64,000 bases of DNA from Phragmites australis (GCF_958298935.1 NC_084923.1:25210501-25274500); one strand, 5' to 3'; counted from the stretch's first letter, positions 1 through 13,824 are shown. Made by a program: numbers and translations. Notes: a model not told the origin generated them from the letters alone.

Positions 1-328
1 AACAATTGGGTAGTAAAACATATTCAGCTCGACATAAGTCAAACAAGTACATCATCACTAGAGTTCAGGCTTACTAGACGAAATAACAACAATATGCCAT
101 AACTTCGAGCTGATGCTATCAGATTACACGACAGACTATACAGGAGCTAAACATATATACAATGAATAGCCAAGGTACAACACGATCCTAGCAAACACAG
201 ATCAGCGCGGGAGATGCTACAGAGGGAATAACTTAACAACATAGATGGAGTTACAAGCATGGCGGCATCAGCATTTGTTGGTAATGTGACAGATATGTAT
301 GTATCGCGCCAGGCTAGCTGACTTTGAT
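1..328. other. 3' flank of RAD21
   Basis: This stretch lies downstream of the RAD21 stop codon on the minus strand and should contain its 3' untranslated region. No open frame of note, repeat or clear polyadenylation signal could be assigned by eye. Confidence 0.5.
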
Positions 329-3300
329 CTAGAAATCTGACTTCAGGAGCTTTGGCCCTGGCTTTATGCTGACAAAATCAAACGGGTTTGGTTGCTCCAC
401 ATTAATGTAGTCCTTTGTCGTCAGGACCTGTGAACCGAATAGAGAGCATTATCACTCAAGGGTACTAGGGACGTGAAGGCTCAGGCTCCGAACAAATCTG
501 TTAAAGAGGGAGTAAATGCCATACCAAAGTCTCGAAGAACATTCTTGATGCTTCCTTCCGAGTCTTCCCACTTAGCAGACGATCGATTGCTACACTCTTT
601 CTTCCCAGACCAGCTTCTTCATCGAATAAAGTCTTGAGATACTTTGCAACACCCCTGCACAGCAAGTGCACATCATCAAAATGTTGAACAAAGTATAGAA
701 CACTTAAGTGTGAAGGAAATAATACTTAGCTCAAGTGTACCTTGTGCGAGAAGACCAGCCACTGTTGTCAAGAGACTGGAATTCATCAGGATTTGGTTCA
801 TCATTATTTGCGTCATCATAGTCCCCATCATCATCATAGTTCAGAAAATCTGTAACAACAGAAGGTCAAACTATGACAAAAGCTTGCTAGGTCTGTCACA
901 ACATAGGACCAGAGAAGTAAGCGCATGATTGGGAAAATACTTGCTGTATTCTTATCAACTGGCTCGTGGAATCCTCGTCCACAAAATTTGTGTATGAGTA
1001 ACAGGACAGTCAAAAAAAAAACCTGGTGCTAGGTGCTGAAGATATGAAATCTCCATGCATGTAAGGCATACACTACATTAGAGCACAGGATGATGCTTTT
1101 ATCGGACAGAAAAACTACCTGTATCAACACCATGAATTGCACTTCCAAAATCCTGTAAACCAAACAGAGGATAACATTTATTATATGGCCTTAATGTAAC
1201 TGAGCAAAACAGTGCAAGTACTTCTCCGCAGCAAGATATTTCAAAAGCCAGAAAAATTCATGTCATAGTAAGCAATTAACAGATGCACAAAGCATTTCGC
1301 AAGTTTGTATATAGGTAAAAACATATACATGGACTTACATTGCATTCCTTCAGTGCAAAGTCATGCACCGTATCCAGATCCATAAGAGATCCCATGTTGT
1401 TTTCTTGAAAGCAAGAATTATCTCCCATAGCAGACAAAGCGTTTTCATCCTCTGTTGGTTGAGCAAAACCAGAAGCAGGATTGCATTCCACCCCGGTAAT
1501 CTCAGAAGTAGGAATCTCATTACTCCCAATCACATTAACGTCACTATGAACAAAATGATTAAAATCTTGGCCAGAGCTATCTAGAACCACATCTGGACTT
1601 GACACTTTTGCATCAGTACTATGCTGCAAATCAGATGGAATATCTTGAAGATGATCATTATCCAGTGTATCAACTTGAGCATGTGCTCTGTCAGCAAGTG
1701 CCACTTCTTTCTCAGTATCAATTAAAGGTTCAGTGACTCCTTGAAACACAGTATCGGCAACAAAATCATTAGATACACCATTAACCTGGTTGTCAGGAGG
1801 TATTTGCAAACCGTCAGGAGGTATTTGCAAACCTAAAGCAGCTGTCGCACAAGCAGCATTATTTGCTTCTGGCTGCACCACATCTGATCGAGTTCCATCT
1901 GGAATATGAAGCAGGTCATCAATAGTACCTATACCCTTCGCATCAGATGTCCCAACATTGTTGCTATCTTCTGCAATGATTTCAGACATGACTGGTAGCC
2001 CTTGTACTTCCACAATCTCATATGACCGCCGATCGTGCAAGTTGTTAAGCTCCTCGGATAGGCCTAGTTGGGATACAAAAACATCCATGAGTATAATTTT
2101 AGAGCTCGGAACTAACCACCACAATAACCATCATTAATCATCAGACTTTGAAACTAATTCATATCTCAAGATGCTTCCATATTCTCCTACTTCACTTCAG
2201 TATGGCATGCAGAAAAGGAAACAAAAAATCAAAGATAGTGTCGAGAACTTACTGGAAAAGATGGGCTCGCGGAATATGTCACCTTCCATCGAACCTTTCT
2301 CGATCATCCATATTTCAGAACGAGTACATGGAGCCTTTTTACGAATGCGCCGTATATCCTCAGTATTGATCAACTGCTGCCGTATAGTACTGGAGAAGGG
2401 AAGACATCGTCGCCAAGTCAGCTCATGCTAGAAGTTAATTAGGGCAAATAATCTATAATTGGGTTCGTAGAGACATTTCAGATGGTGCATACAGAAAACA
2501 TAACCAAACAGTAAAATGTAGGACCAGGAAGTATCCCAGATCAAAATTTCAAGCAAACTGCAGCATGTTCTTCTGTAGCTTCTACAAATATCACGTATGT
2601 CAAACTTACAGTACTAACATCAAGAGGGAAGAAAATCTGCACTGAAGTAGATGCCACAAGTTTACTTCTCTAACAATGCTTTAGGTTGGCATTACGACCA
2701 CATACAACAAGAACCAACTCAAGGGAATAAGGAAAGGGGAATTTCACATCCGAGGTGGCAGTAATAATTTAAGATCACAGATACATTTAGAAAATAAGCA
2801 GTCACTTGTTCATAGCAATAAGCTCATTTGAAGGCTATAAAGCATATACATACTCAGCGTGTAGAACCATGGCATCATCCAATTGCACTTTTCTCTTGAG
2901 TGTAGCTATCTTCGATCCCAACCTAGGGCGTTTCAAAGATGATGCCCTTGGTGGCAGTGGTGTTGAACCAAGCGTCAATCCAGGTGTCCTTCTACCGACT
3001 AATACAAGGTCATGTGATTAGGTAATGCAGTAAAATCCAGACAACAGGAATGTGGTGGACAGGTTATTTGTACCTAAAATAGATGCCAGTAAATCATCGT
3101 CATCAGGAACAAAATCGGTGATCCTTTTACCACGTGGTCGGCTAGACAACTTTTCAGTAGTCTCACTTTCTAGAGCCGGTAAGCTATCTTCCAGGTGTCT
3201 TTTTCTGCTAGTAAGACTGCCTATTTTGTTACTTCCATCAGATTCAGTGATTCCTTTTTCTGCAGTTATCTGCCCCAAGTCATTTGCCTGATTGAATTCA

Positions 3301-6300
3301 GCATCTGGAGCTGACAGCATTTTCTCAGGCTCAGCAAATTCTGAGGTTGATTGTTCATTTGGTCTATCACTCAATGCCACTTCTTGTTGCATTGCCTGGT
3401 CTTCCTGTTGGAAATCTGCATTAGTTGCATGCACATTATCCCCTGCATTACAAATAGTAAAAGAATTAAATGATCTTCAGCTTTGTCAACGAACATGACG
3501 TGTTGGGGGGGGGGGGGGGGGCGGGGGGAGCAGCAAAGAGTCAACTGATTACCTAGAGCATCAACCGATGGCTCATTAATCTGTGCTGGGTTCTCCATCA
3601 TAGATGGCTCATTCAAAGGTACAACTTTCGTGGTTGCTTTAGCAATTATCAGTTCCCCACATGCAGAAATAGCATCAGTACTGATGACCAACTTATCAAC
3701 AGCAGCTTCCAAGTTTGATGTTTGACACTGGGGAGGCAAATCCTCACGTGTGCATTGTTGCATCAATGAATCGATGTCCTGCACAGGCTTTGCCAATGCA
3801 TATTCAGTCATCTCAGCACCCACATCACTGGCATTTGCTGTGGTTGGATGGAGAAAATCTGAAGCTGGAGCAGTGAAAGTCTCAGCCTTTGCTGTTTCAT
3901 CATTGCCTGACGGTGAAGCCTTTATCTGTGGACTCAGAACAGGACTTCCATGGACTCTAGAAGGAACTGTCTCTTCCATTAAACCAGGTGTAGCTGGGGC
4001 CTGAGCACTTACAAACTCTGGTGATGCAGGTTCATCACAAGGGAAGGGGCTAGGTTGATAGTATGAAGCTGATGGCCCCGCAATACTTTCATTGTGCAAT
4101 AGCATATCATTCAAATCTGGTGTCTGTACATTGTAACCATTCCAGTTAGGAAAACTGTTTCCTCCTAGATCATCTGCATTGGGTGGACTTAGCTTTCTGT
4201 GACTAGAAGGTCCATCATCCATGTTGTATCCTTCAGCAATTTCATCTTTACTTTGGTTATCATCAACGTCCATATCAGTTGGAACTGATGGTTGGCCTTG
4301 AATGATAATGCTGGGGAGAGGCAAACAAGAAAATACATAAGCAATGTTACTCAAGCAAAATATGAATTAAAGGGCAACAATGCCACACCAGCACATTCAG
4401 AATGTCATGGGAACAAATTGGTGTTCTCATAACATGAGTAAGTACACTCAGAGATAACTGGTCTTCTGACAATATCATTCAACTTAACAACTCTAATGTT
4501 GCAGCCTAAAGAAACTCCAGAAAAGTCAAAAGTTTGGATGCGAACAAAGACACAGATCATTGCAGCCAGACAAGATAACAATATAGATCAAATATCCAAG
4601 AGACTATAATAAAGATAGTATTCAATCAATAGAGGAGGAAATTTTACCCATCATCAGACTCAAGATGAATCGAGTGATCCTTGTTGAGCATTAATTCCTG
4701 ACCACAAATAAATAAAATCAGCTCTCGGAGAGAAATTAGAAGTTTTAATGCTGGTATTATAGAGTCAGTCTGCTCTTTTATCATAGTATTATGAGATATA
4801 AGATAACATACAAAAACCACCAATTACCTCAAGTTCAATAAATTGCTAAGTCTACTATTAGATGGACAAGATGAACCACCAAGAAATCAGCACCTAACAA
4901 ACTCAGTGTCATTCTCCAATGTCCAAACTCTACAAATTTTTCCTATACAACTCTTTCTATATTAACTATGTGTTCCAATTATCAAGTTCTACTCCAAATA
5001 CATTGACATGACAAGAACAGGGTGATTTTTAAAAAAACCTTTCTCTTAATAATTGTATAGAATATCTTATTCAAGAAAATGACAAAAAAAACACTAACGG
5101 TGAAGACAACAAACTTTTCAAGAGGAAAAATGGAGAAAAATAAAACAAAAGATCATATTACCTCCTCCAGATCCAAGCCAATATGTGAAGAACTGCCATC
5201 ACCAAATCTTTCTGTACATTTAATACTAAAATAATTAAAATGATATTCAAAATTTGAGTGACACAAGATGCGGACAGAGACAGGACCAACCATCTAGGCC
5301 AAACTGGGATGTTGAATACCCTGTTCTCTCTGGGTTGTCTTGCAAGGTGATCTGTTCTTTTGTGCTTACATGATGATCAATGTCACTGGATCATAGTGGG
5401 AAGTATTCAGAAAACAGAGAGGCCATTCTTAAATAATGAACTTATCAAAACAGAAGTCAAGGATTTACCCTTGAAACGCAGCTTCTGGTAGTTCAAAATC
5501 ATCAAGATGGAAAGTCTCAGGTAGTGTTATAGAGTGATAAGGAGCAGTTGACTCCTCAGGGGGTAGATCAACAGCAGCGGACCTGAAGGCTTGTTTTATC
5601 TTCAGCAAAGCTTCACTGCAGTCATGGAATAGGTAGTTGACCTTCCGAGAATAGATTCTGACCACGCCTAACATTAGATGGCTTGATAACCGAAGTGCAA
5701 TTGGAACGTCAGGAAATATAATTGAATCTGCAGGAATAGTGGCCATTAATAATTAACTCATAATGATAGGAAACGTACAATGTAGAATTTTTAGGCCAAA
5801 CACCAATTATATCATGAAATTCATTGAACTGCCACATCAACTGTTATATTCATGGACCTGGGGAAACAGTGTTCTCTATTGGTTCCTTGGAGAAAGTAAG
5901 CAAAGGGCACAGGTAACAAATGCTCTAAATTTTGAGATCAAGTTGTAGAGAAACCATCCCCTGTACATTACCCACTAGAACAAGCCAAGGCCTATAACAG
6001 TTGCTTCACTATAATGATAACTGGAAATAAGCAGGCTTCCTGAAATTCCTATGTTACCAATAAGAAAAGAGACTGGGAAAACCAATACTGATAGTAAAAA
6101 ATAAGATTTTGACAGCTAAAAATTTCACATTTATAGGAATAGAAAAATAAAAAACCCAAATTGATTGGAGAATGGAAAGATAAAGCAATCCTAATAAATC
6201 ATAATAGTTTGGGTTCCCTCTAAGGGATTTGTTTCCTCAAGACATAACTCATGGTATTGAACTTCGCACAGGTAGTTGGATATATTAACCTAACTTATGG

Positions 6301-8361
6301 TACATGGAGATAATGTAGGCTAAGTTCTCAACAAAATTTTCTATGTAAGAAACTTGCATGTGATTTGCTTTCAGTAATTACATGGTTGCATGTTTCTTCA
6401 ATCAAGCATGTTTCCCAATCAAGCAAGACAATTACATCAATTTATGCATGGCGTAAAAAAAACACACAACACAACACAGTATGGCACATAATAATTGGAA
6501 TGGCATTGTATTGGCTACCTCGAAATTATTACCACCCATTGCCCAACTGACCGACTCTAACAGAAAGTAATGGGGCAAATAACCAAAATAAGTTTTTTTT
6601 TCTGCCCTGACAAGCACAGAGCAATATGGATGTATTTGTTCGTCATCTTAAAAGAAAAACTGTTCCAATTTCAGTGTTCATCGTAGTAGAATCATCATGA
6701 CTGACTACTGATTTTCTATTAGCGACTTTTTTCTCAAGACAATTCCTGGTATTGAACCTTGCACTGGTAGTTGGTTGTAGTCACCTAAATTATGGTATGT
6801 GAGATGATGGAACATATTGTCTCAAAATCTTCTCGGCAAGAAACTCGTGTGTGATTTGTTTTGTGTAATTACATGGCTGCAGGTCTCCTATAAAGCATGG
6901 ATGATGTTGCTAAGTGGTAGCAACATCAATTTATGCAAGGCCTAAAAGAAACACAGCACAATATGCCATATAGTAAATGGAATATGATGTCGCTATTAAT
7001 ATCGGCTGCCTCTAAATCATGACCACCCTAGCCCAACTGTCTAACTCTACCAGAAAACAATGCGGCAAATAACCAAAACAAGTTTTGAGGGCATGTGGGG
7101 CACAGAACTAGATGGATACATTTGTGCATCCTCTAAAAAGAAAATGCGTGTCAATTTCAAGGTTCAAGTACTTAGTGTTTCTGCAGAAGAGAAATTACAA
7201 CACTACATCACAGAGCCTTCATGTACCACAGGCATCATGTAATTTTGTGCTTCTGGTAGATATTATGTGTAACAGAAATGCATGGAATATAAGTACGGCA
7301 CCTAAACAGCATCAGCGTACAATCAAATCAGATGCTAGACTAGTGTATTTGCATCTCTAGTTCTCTATAGAACTATGTTTCTCCAAATCCCCCATAGAGT
7401 ATACTAAACCAATATTTGAGCTACCTTGACTATTTATACGAGCATTAAAAACAGAACCAGTTCAGAAAGCCCTCTCACTCCTCCCGGTATAGCTGTGACG
7501 AACTGACAATCATATAAAAAATAAGAAAAAAACAGTCACAGACACAACAGCGGATGCTAATATTTTATCATTACAATAAGTTTTACTTAAAAATTACTCC
7601 GTCCAGTCACGAATGGATGATATTTTGCACATTGAGGCAGCCTTCATAACTCAATTTTTGCCCCAACTTCTATCATAATATAAAAACCTAGTAAAGTTAT
7701 AATATTATGAAAGCAGACATCCTTCTAGTTCTCTTAGTGTCCTAGTGAGCAGTAAAGACCATACATAATTGAGCAAAAAGCAGTTGGTGCTTTTTTAAAC
7801 CCTAGCGAACAATTAAACCACGAAAGGGCACCACTAAATGCACGGAACTAAATACCTTGCCAAAATTACAAAGCAATGATTTTGCTACCATGATGTTGAC
7901 GAACCAGCACAAATAAAACGGTAACTCGTTGACAACTCAAAAAAGATGATATTTTTACGACCCACTTCGTTGGCAGCAACTAGAAGCTAGTTAACCCCAA
8001 ACCAAAAATGCTAACAAGATTACTAATCCAGAAGCTATAGGTAAGGGGAAGAACAACACTAAACAATAAATGAGCTAAATATAGCATTTTTTTGTTTTGT
8101 ACAGCTACAGGACTAACGAGCATTAGCAAAGCAATACTTCACAAACCCTACAGCAGGTCAGTTCATGGGCAAACTTAATTGCAGAGTGCAAACCCTAGAT
8201 CTTAAAAAAAAAGGTAAAATCAGCAAAGAGCACCCACCTACAGAGACGCCGATGTCCGTGTCCGCGACCTGGTTCTTGCGCAGCTTCCGCTCCAAGTGTG
8301 CAGCAATCCATATGGTCCCGAGGGGCCCCTTCTTGGCCAATATGAACTGCGAGTAGAACAT
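329..8361 (-). CDS. RAD21: Cohesin kleisin subunit RAD21/SCC1 (SYN4-like)
   Basis: The kleisin closes the SMC1-SMC3 cohesin ring around sister chromatids and is cut by separase at anaphase; it acts in the nucleus. Coding exons in transcript order: 8238-8361, 5469-5727, 5291-5385, 5162-5211, 4648-4697, 3553-4310, 3074-3442, 2854-2998, 2253-2389, 1339-2063, 1119-1152, 741-849, 525-654, 329-427. All junctions use GT-AG and all phases agree, summing to 3,084 nt (1,027 aa plus stop), close to Arabidopsis SYN4 as I remember it (about 1,030 aa). Exons 1-2 encode the Rad21/Rec8 N-terminal domain (starts [28 protein letters not shown] and [20 protein letters not shown] follow). The middle is acidic and disordered, with VGRRTPG near residue 569 and [13 protein letters not shown] near 630. 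The last ~110 residues form the winged-helix C-terminus ([38 protein letters not shown] end). No lesion is visible. Splice sites are my reading and lack transcript support. Confidence 0.95.
1795..1835 (-). repeat. In-frame tandem repeat in RAD21 exon 10
   Basis: A 21-bp unit is present twice in direct tandem, so the protein reads GLQIPPD twice in a row within the disordered central region. The frame is kept. It looks like a recent slippage duplication. Confidence 0.85.
3505..3528. repeat. Poly-G tract in RAD21 intron
   Basis: Seventeen consecutive G on the plus strand (3505-3521), then C and six more G, lie in the intron between exons 6 and 7. On the transcribed RAD21 RNA it is a C tract. 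Length may be unreliable because homopolymers are error-prone in assemblies. Confidence 0.8.
6225..7170. repeat. Diverged tandem duplication in RAD21 intron 1
   Basis: Copy A (about 6225-6690) and copy B (about 6715-7170) share an ordered series of blocks: CTCAAGACA near the start, TGGTATTGAAC, GTAATTACATGG, ACATCAATTTATGCA, then GGCAAATAACCAAAA and a matching tail around 6620 and 7105. Identity looks like roughly 75-80% with small indels, so the duplication is old. Short frames across it do not resemble protein. It enlarges intron 1, which runs from 5728 to 8237. Confidence 0.75.
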
Positions 8362-9520
8362 TTCCGGCTCCCCTCCTTATACTGAACCCTAAAAACAATC
8401 AGAAAATGAACCGGTGGACTTAGTGTTGGGCATGGGTATTCAGTAGAGCACCCAATCCTTCTTCCTTTTTCGAAAATTTGGATTTGATAGGTCACAAAGC
8501 AGGTAAGAGATCTATCTCCCAGAACAAATTGCATCCAACCAAGTTAGGGTTCCTTACCAACGAAAGAAAACAGCCCTAGATATTCTGTGCATAACTAAAA
8601 ATGAAACCATTGCATGATTGTCTCAAAATGCATACGTTGGCCCAACCAGCAAAGGAAAACCAGTATTGAGTTCATTCAGCATCTCAATTGAAGGGTAGTT
8701 ACTATCAGCCTCAGTTGAAAGGGTTGACGCACTAGCAAAAGAGGGGGGAAATACTGTTACAGAAACATCATCTCCAGTTCATTCTTTTGGTTCTTGGGTT
8801 CAGATTATTATTGTCCAATGGCTGCAGGGTCCAAGGTAAAAACGGTTTTCATGCAGTAACGGAGAAGCAACAAGTGTGTTTTACCTTTCTTACAGAATTA
8901 CAAGTCCAGGACCAACACAATTGTCATCAGAATTCCATGTTCTAGAGTTCTTGTCTTATCAGGGGTAATGTTACTTTCATCAGAAAGTCAGATGCACTCC
9001 TTTTCAGCAACACAAGACTGCAAAAGATCTAAGATTTGTCCACTTCAACTACATCACAGATCCATCACGGCTACTACATATGAACACGGTGATCCATCAC
9101 GACAGAAATCTTGTGATTGGCGAAATAGAGCGACGACGATGCGGATCTGGATCTGGTAGCGGCTCGGCCAGGTAAGTCTTCTTGGTGTAGGGAGAGGGAG
9201 AAGAAAGGGGAAGAGGGAAGGAGAATGGGTGAACTCACCGGTGCCGGCGGGCGCGGGTGGGCGACGGCCAGGTGGGTGGCGCGGCTCGCGCCGCGGCGGG
9301 TGGCACCACTGGAGCCGGGGACCGGGGAGCTGAGGCCGGACCGCCAGAGGGTGGCTGGCGTGGGCGCCTGGCTTGGAGGGCGGCAGCGGCGGATTTGGGA
9401 TGTAGAGGGTAGGGGAGGCGTGGCGTGGACAGTGGAGGCAGTTAGGGTTAGCAGCTATACCTTGCGTCTTGGCTTTGGCTCCTTGCCGGTCAATGCCTCG
9501 GTGGGCTGGGGCGTTGTGTT
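8362..9520 (-). other. RAD21 5' leader: two UTR exons and leader intron
   Basis: Upstream of the ATG a short UTR piece (8362-8388) is bounded by a TTTTTAG acceptor. A strong donor GTGAGT lies on the minus strand with its exon side at 9239, giving a leader intron of about 845 bp (8389-9238). The GC-rich sequence from 9239 to about 9510 is the first untranslated exon. Long open frames there on both strands (118 and 172 codons) are low-complexity and explained by GC content. The transcription start is inferred from the TATA-like box. Confidence 0.7.
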
Positions 9521-10235
9521 GGAGCGCCTGGGCCGCCGGCCTATATGTGCACTGCAATCCTTTGCGGGGCAAATTTTGTAACCTCTTTTGATCTCATCAG
9601 GTGTAAATCTCACGGAGACCTGACCCGCCCTGGTTTATTTCTAGACCTACGCTCGGTTATAGCTTTTTGGCTTCTATTTTGATTTTCTTAAAAAAATCAA
9701 TCGTCCGCGTCCTTCCTTCTCCTTTTTTCTATCAATGTGGAACTGTTGGATACTGGACCAATAATCTTTGTTCTTTTTCGGAGAAAAAAAGGCTTAGTTA
9801 CTTCCACTTTTCTTGAAGGATCACAAATTCAAGGAACCAAAAACCTATATGCTAGACAAGAGATCAAGGTTGTTGTGTTAAGAATAGCAATTTGTATTTA
9901 ATAATAGTTTATATAAGCAATATATAGAGTATATGAGGGCAAACTTTAGACTAGAAGATTGCCATAATACCTTTAACTATTATACCCTTAATATCCCTCT
10001 CAAATACAAGGCATGTGCAATAGCGTTGTATTTAAAAGAAATGACACTAAGTAATAAACTTAGACTAATACATCTGAAAACAAATTGTCTCTTCAAAAAT
10101 CGTTGTAGAGTGGAGCCTTGGTAATCTTGTCAAATCAAGCCGAATAGCGTTATACAAGTACACAATGATCATGTCCCTGCAGTCCACGCGTATCTTGTTC
10201 AGCAGGAGTGTGACATCGAACGTTGGCAAGAACAT
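8585..10235 (+). repeat. Left arm (outer part) of inverted duplication, covering RAD21 promoter and leader
   Basis: This block matches 56798-58525 in inverted orientation from within the RAD21 leader intron (shared AATGAAACCATTGCATGATT near 8600), through the leader exon and promoter, to CGAACGTTGGCAAGA near 10225. Matching blocks are long and colinear with small indels. The left copy is the one attached to the gene, so it is probably the source. Confidence 0.85.
9541..9547 (-). promoter_or_regulatory. TATA-like box of RAD21
   Basis: Minus-strand CATATAG sits about 30 bp upstream of the presumed first exon. The inverted copy at 57544-57550 reads CATATAA, so the position is shared between copies although the left version is weaker. 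No other core promoter motif was assigned. Confidence 0.45.
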
Positions 10236-10655
10236 GTGGTCAGGGTGGCTCGAGTCGATCAGTGCGGTGAACGAAGAGAATGGCATGTGATTACTTGGTG
10301 TGGGGGATGAGAGGCGGGAGGATGAGGTGGATGAAACTAGCCTAGAGACACCCATTGGTGACTACTACTACTGCACACTTTTGTTATTCAATTCTCAATT
10401 ATTGCCACGACTATTCAAAGTACTTCAAAGCCCTCCTCCTTTACACGCCTCTTTCTATAGCCATTGGTAGTGGTAAACCCCAATTTGTAACCAGCCGCCT
10501 ATGTGGACGACGATGTTGAATTGCTAACATTGTATGAATTAATCTCTAGTGGATCAACAGTGAGAGAATTGACTAGAACTTTTGAATTAGCAAAACCACA
10601 AAGATGGAATGGTAAGAAAAAAAGTACACCATACAATATACCTATTGTACGTTAG
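10236..10655. other. Unique segment missing from the right arm
   Basis: No gene or recognisable element is visible. This sequence lies between two blocks that both have inverted partners on the right, where the matching place is occupied by the truncated Sirevirus derivative. It therefore appears to have been lost from the right arm. Confidence 0.5.
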
Positions 10656-11336
10656 GCAAGAGATACAAATTGAACAAACACCTGCAGCCTTTAAGTCAAT
10701 ATAATTATATTACCATCAGATTGTTAATATTATAGTGAGTCGGTTAGTCTGTGAGATATCTATCTATATTAAAGTTAAGCCTTAAAGAAGGCAAAAGAGA
10801 GCAGCATGCCATTACATTTTCTTTGTACCATTTGATTTGAATTCAGTGATCACAATTCATCTACACATTAAAGAATCCAAAAGCTACCATAAAAGACATT
10901 TAATAAATACATGTTTCTACTAAAGATAAAGCTAAAACTGAAGGTATAATCATATCTGTTTTGAATTGAAACAAACAAAAAGCAACACAAACACTTGTCA
11001 ATCATTAACAGAACAAAACTTTTGGTCTAACTGTAAAAGTTAAAAGAGAATTATTGCAATAATGTGCATGTGTAATTCTATTATTGCACAAAGTTAGCTG
11101 TTTCGTTATGAATACTCTTGAGCAACATATTTCACCATGATTTGTAGTGAATTAAGAAAAATTATAGAGTGAGATTTTTCGATGATGATTCTAGGCTTGA
11201 GATATCTGGTAGTGGAATGTTTTTAAGGTTGCCACTTGGCAATAACCTAGTGGTCATTTAAGAATTCTATAAATAAGGGTGTCCCACTCCACCCAAGATG
11301 TCATGAGACATAAGAGTCCTAAGTAATGATACCATG

Positions 11337-13747
11337 TGTAACACCCTAGACACTACAAAAGCATGGAATGTTACCACAACTACTCCACATACTTGATGAA
11401 ATTATAAAATTTCGTAGCACCTCCTCTAAAAATATGATAAAGCGGAAGCAACAACAGATATCATAAAGGATACGTAAAATAAAGTAGCACATTATCATAG
11501 AAGCATCATAGCAATTAACCAACATATTAACACTTCGAGCTTAACTTATAACATGGCAAACCCAAAACTCAAGTTTAGCATGCTAAGATACAAATGCAAC
11601 TCTATCTAATATATTATTATTACAGTATCACTACTTGATAATTAGGTGAATCATGATGTGCAAGAAGTGCTCCTACTTCCGTCCCTCCAAGCCAAGCAAA
11701 ACATCAAGCACCTAGAAAGATGGTAAACGGGGTGAGATAAAACCTAGCAAGCAAATAGCTTTAACAAGCTATTTAAACTATAAGTTCATTAAGCAATGTT
11801 TTAGCCATGAGAGTAGCAACAATTTGTGGATAGCAAGATTATCCACCTCCAAATATCCATAGGAGAAAACTCATTACTTCAACGATAAGAAAAACTTATG
11901 TTTGAAACTACATAGTACAAATGCAATGCAAATGCATGTCCACTGCCTTTACACCCAACAAAGTGTAAAGTTGCACCACACCTCTCATCGGGTAACGTAC
12001 AGTGCATAGCGGTACAAGTCACGACCAACAAACAATGACATATTACTTCATATGAGGTGCAATGCAAATGAATGCATATGAAACTGTAAATACCACATCA
12101 CCTCATAGCTTTTATCATCCATATATACCATAATAATAACCCTTCATGATATTAAAGGCATAAAAGCAAGATAACCACATAAGACATGAATAAAAATTTT
12201 TCTTCGTCAGATTCATCAAGTTAAGAACATATATCATGGTGGTTATGGTTCTAAACATTTAATTGAAGTGGAGGTACAATAAACAATAAGTTAAAGCAAA
12301 TAGCAAACCACCCTAACATTTACTTGCCTTTTCGATACAACCGACAACATTCAAACGCGATCAGGAGCACCACCACCTGATTATGAACCACACCTTAGCA
12401 AAACATTCATACAAGCATGCACATACAGTAGGAAACACGTTCCTAACACCCCAACCCATCGCTCATAAGAGAACCACAAAACAACACCTATATCCTTGTC
12501 CCGGTAAAAGTAGTAGGGCTTCACATTTTTCATATATTTTTTATGCAACTGATATCATAGCAAACAACCACACTTCTGGAAATGATAGAACAATGGCTAA
12601 AACTTCCATGGAGAAACCATATTTTTATCAGGTCAATAAGGGCTTCTAATCTGCTGTTGAAAAGAGCACTGAAAACTATCTCGAAAAGTCTAACAAAACC
12701 CTTCACATTTTTCCCATGATTAATCAAAAAATTCTAAAAGTTTTACAGAAGCTATAAAACTCCATTATCTACCACTTTCTAGTTATAGCCTTTTTGGATT
12801 TGAAGCCTCTAAGATGGCCAAAACACGCTCTGAATAAGACTGAACTCTTTTGACGATGAAACAACAACAACAACATTTAAGAGGCCATAAATGGAGTTCT
12901 ACTCATCCTCTAATAATGTTATTTACGCTATTGGGAAGATTATGAAAAACACTACAACTTTGCTTCAGATCGTACCCTAAAAATCATCCCATTATGATGA
13001 ACAAAAACTGGTTAGATCTATACTGTCCAGATTCTCATCAAAGAAAAACATCCAAGTTGTAACAACGATATCTCCCAAACCACAGGGGCTATGAGGGTAA
13101 TCTTGGTGCCAAAAGAAAGGTAGTAATGTCCTCTACAACTTTGTCCATGTTGGATAAATTTGTTTCGGCCATTAACTTGCCCAAAAACGATGTTGAACAG
13201 GCAGGGACTGCACAATCTGATAGATTTCAGAACGTGGACGAAATTGATTTTGACCAAACCTCCAACTAAATCCCCTCTAAACTCATGATTTAAACCATAG
13301 AAATCAACCAAAAGGAGGGGATTAGGGTTGGGCATCTCACCTAACACAACCACAACGAGCACGACAACGTTCTCCGGGGTTCTCCTCCTCTTTCTTCTCC
13401 TCCTCCTTCCCTTCTTCCTTTCTCCTTCTTCTTGATCTTGGCATGCTGCAGCAAGGGCGTGATGAACAGGTCAGGGTGGCCACATGGAGGCTGGGGCATC
13501 CTAGGGTTTATTTCCCCCTCCGTCTTCCCCTCTTGGGCCAAAGCGCATGGACCTAAGGCCAAAGTTGGTTAGGTGGTTTGTAGGCGGGGCCTAGGGTGTG
13601 TCTGCCCCCTGAAATCAGCCCACACTCCCCTCCAACAAAATTACCTAAGAAAAACACTTCCCTGATTCCGTCGAAAGCTGACAATACATGATTTTTTTAA
13701 TAGGATTTTAGAAAAAAAAAAGTCAAAACTAGCACTTGGGCATTACA
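11337..13747. mobile_element. Solo LTR, 2.4 kb, target duplication CCATG
   Basis: The element starts TGTAACACCC and ends GGGCATTACA, near-inverted termini of LTR type. It is flanked by CCATG at 11332-11336 and 13748-13752. The inverted partner near 46680-46705 runs straight through this place without it, which proves insertion. There is no internal coding region, so it is a solo LTR left by LTR-LTR recombination. The family is unknown; the length would suit a Ty3/gypsy element. It contains a CT-rich stretch near 13380-13440. Confidence 0.85.
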
Positions 13748-13824
13748 CCATGACTTAGACATAAGCATGACAAGTTGGCTATGGTGAGTCTCGGAGTGTC
13801 ACTAGATAGAGAAACTTGTCTTCT

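Noticed and set aside
860..1000. Possible additional RAD21 exon
   Set aside because: The flanking exons (1119-1152 and 741-849) join in phase without it, and no AG acceptor suits it.
9054..9581. Long open frames on both strands (172 and 118 codons) just upstream of RAD21
   Set aside because: GC-rich, low-complexity, overlapping in opposite strands, and located in the untranslated leader exon and promoter; no domain.
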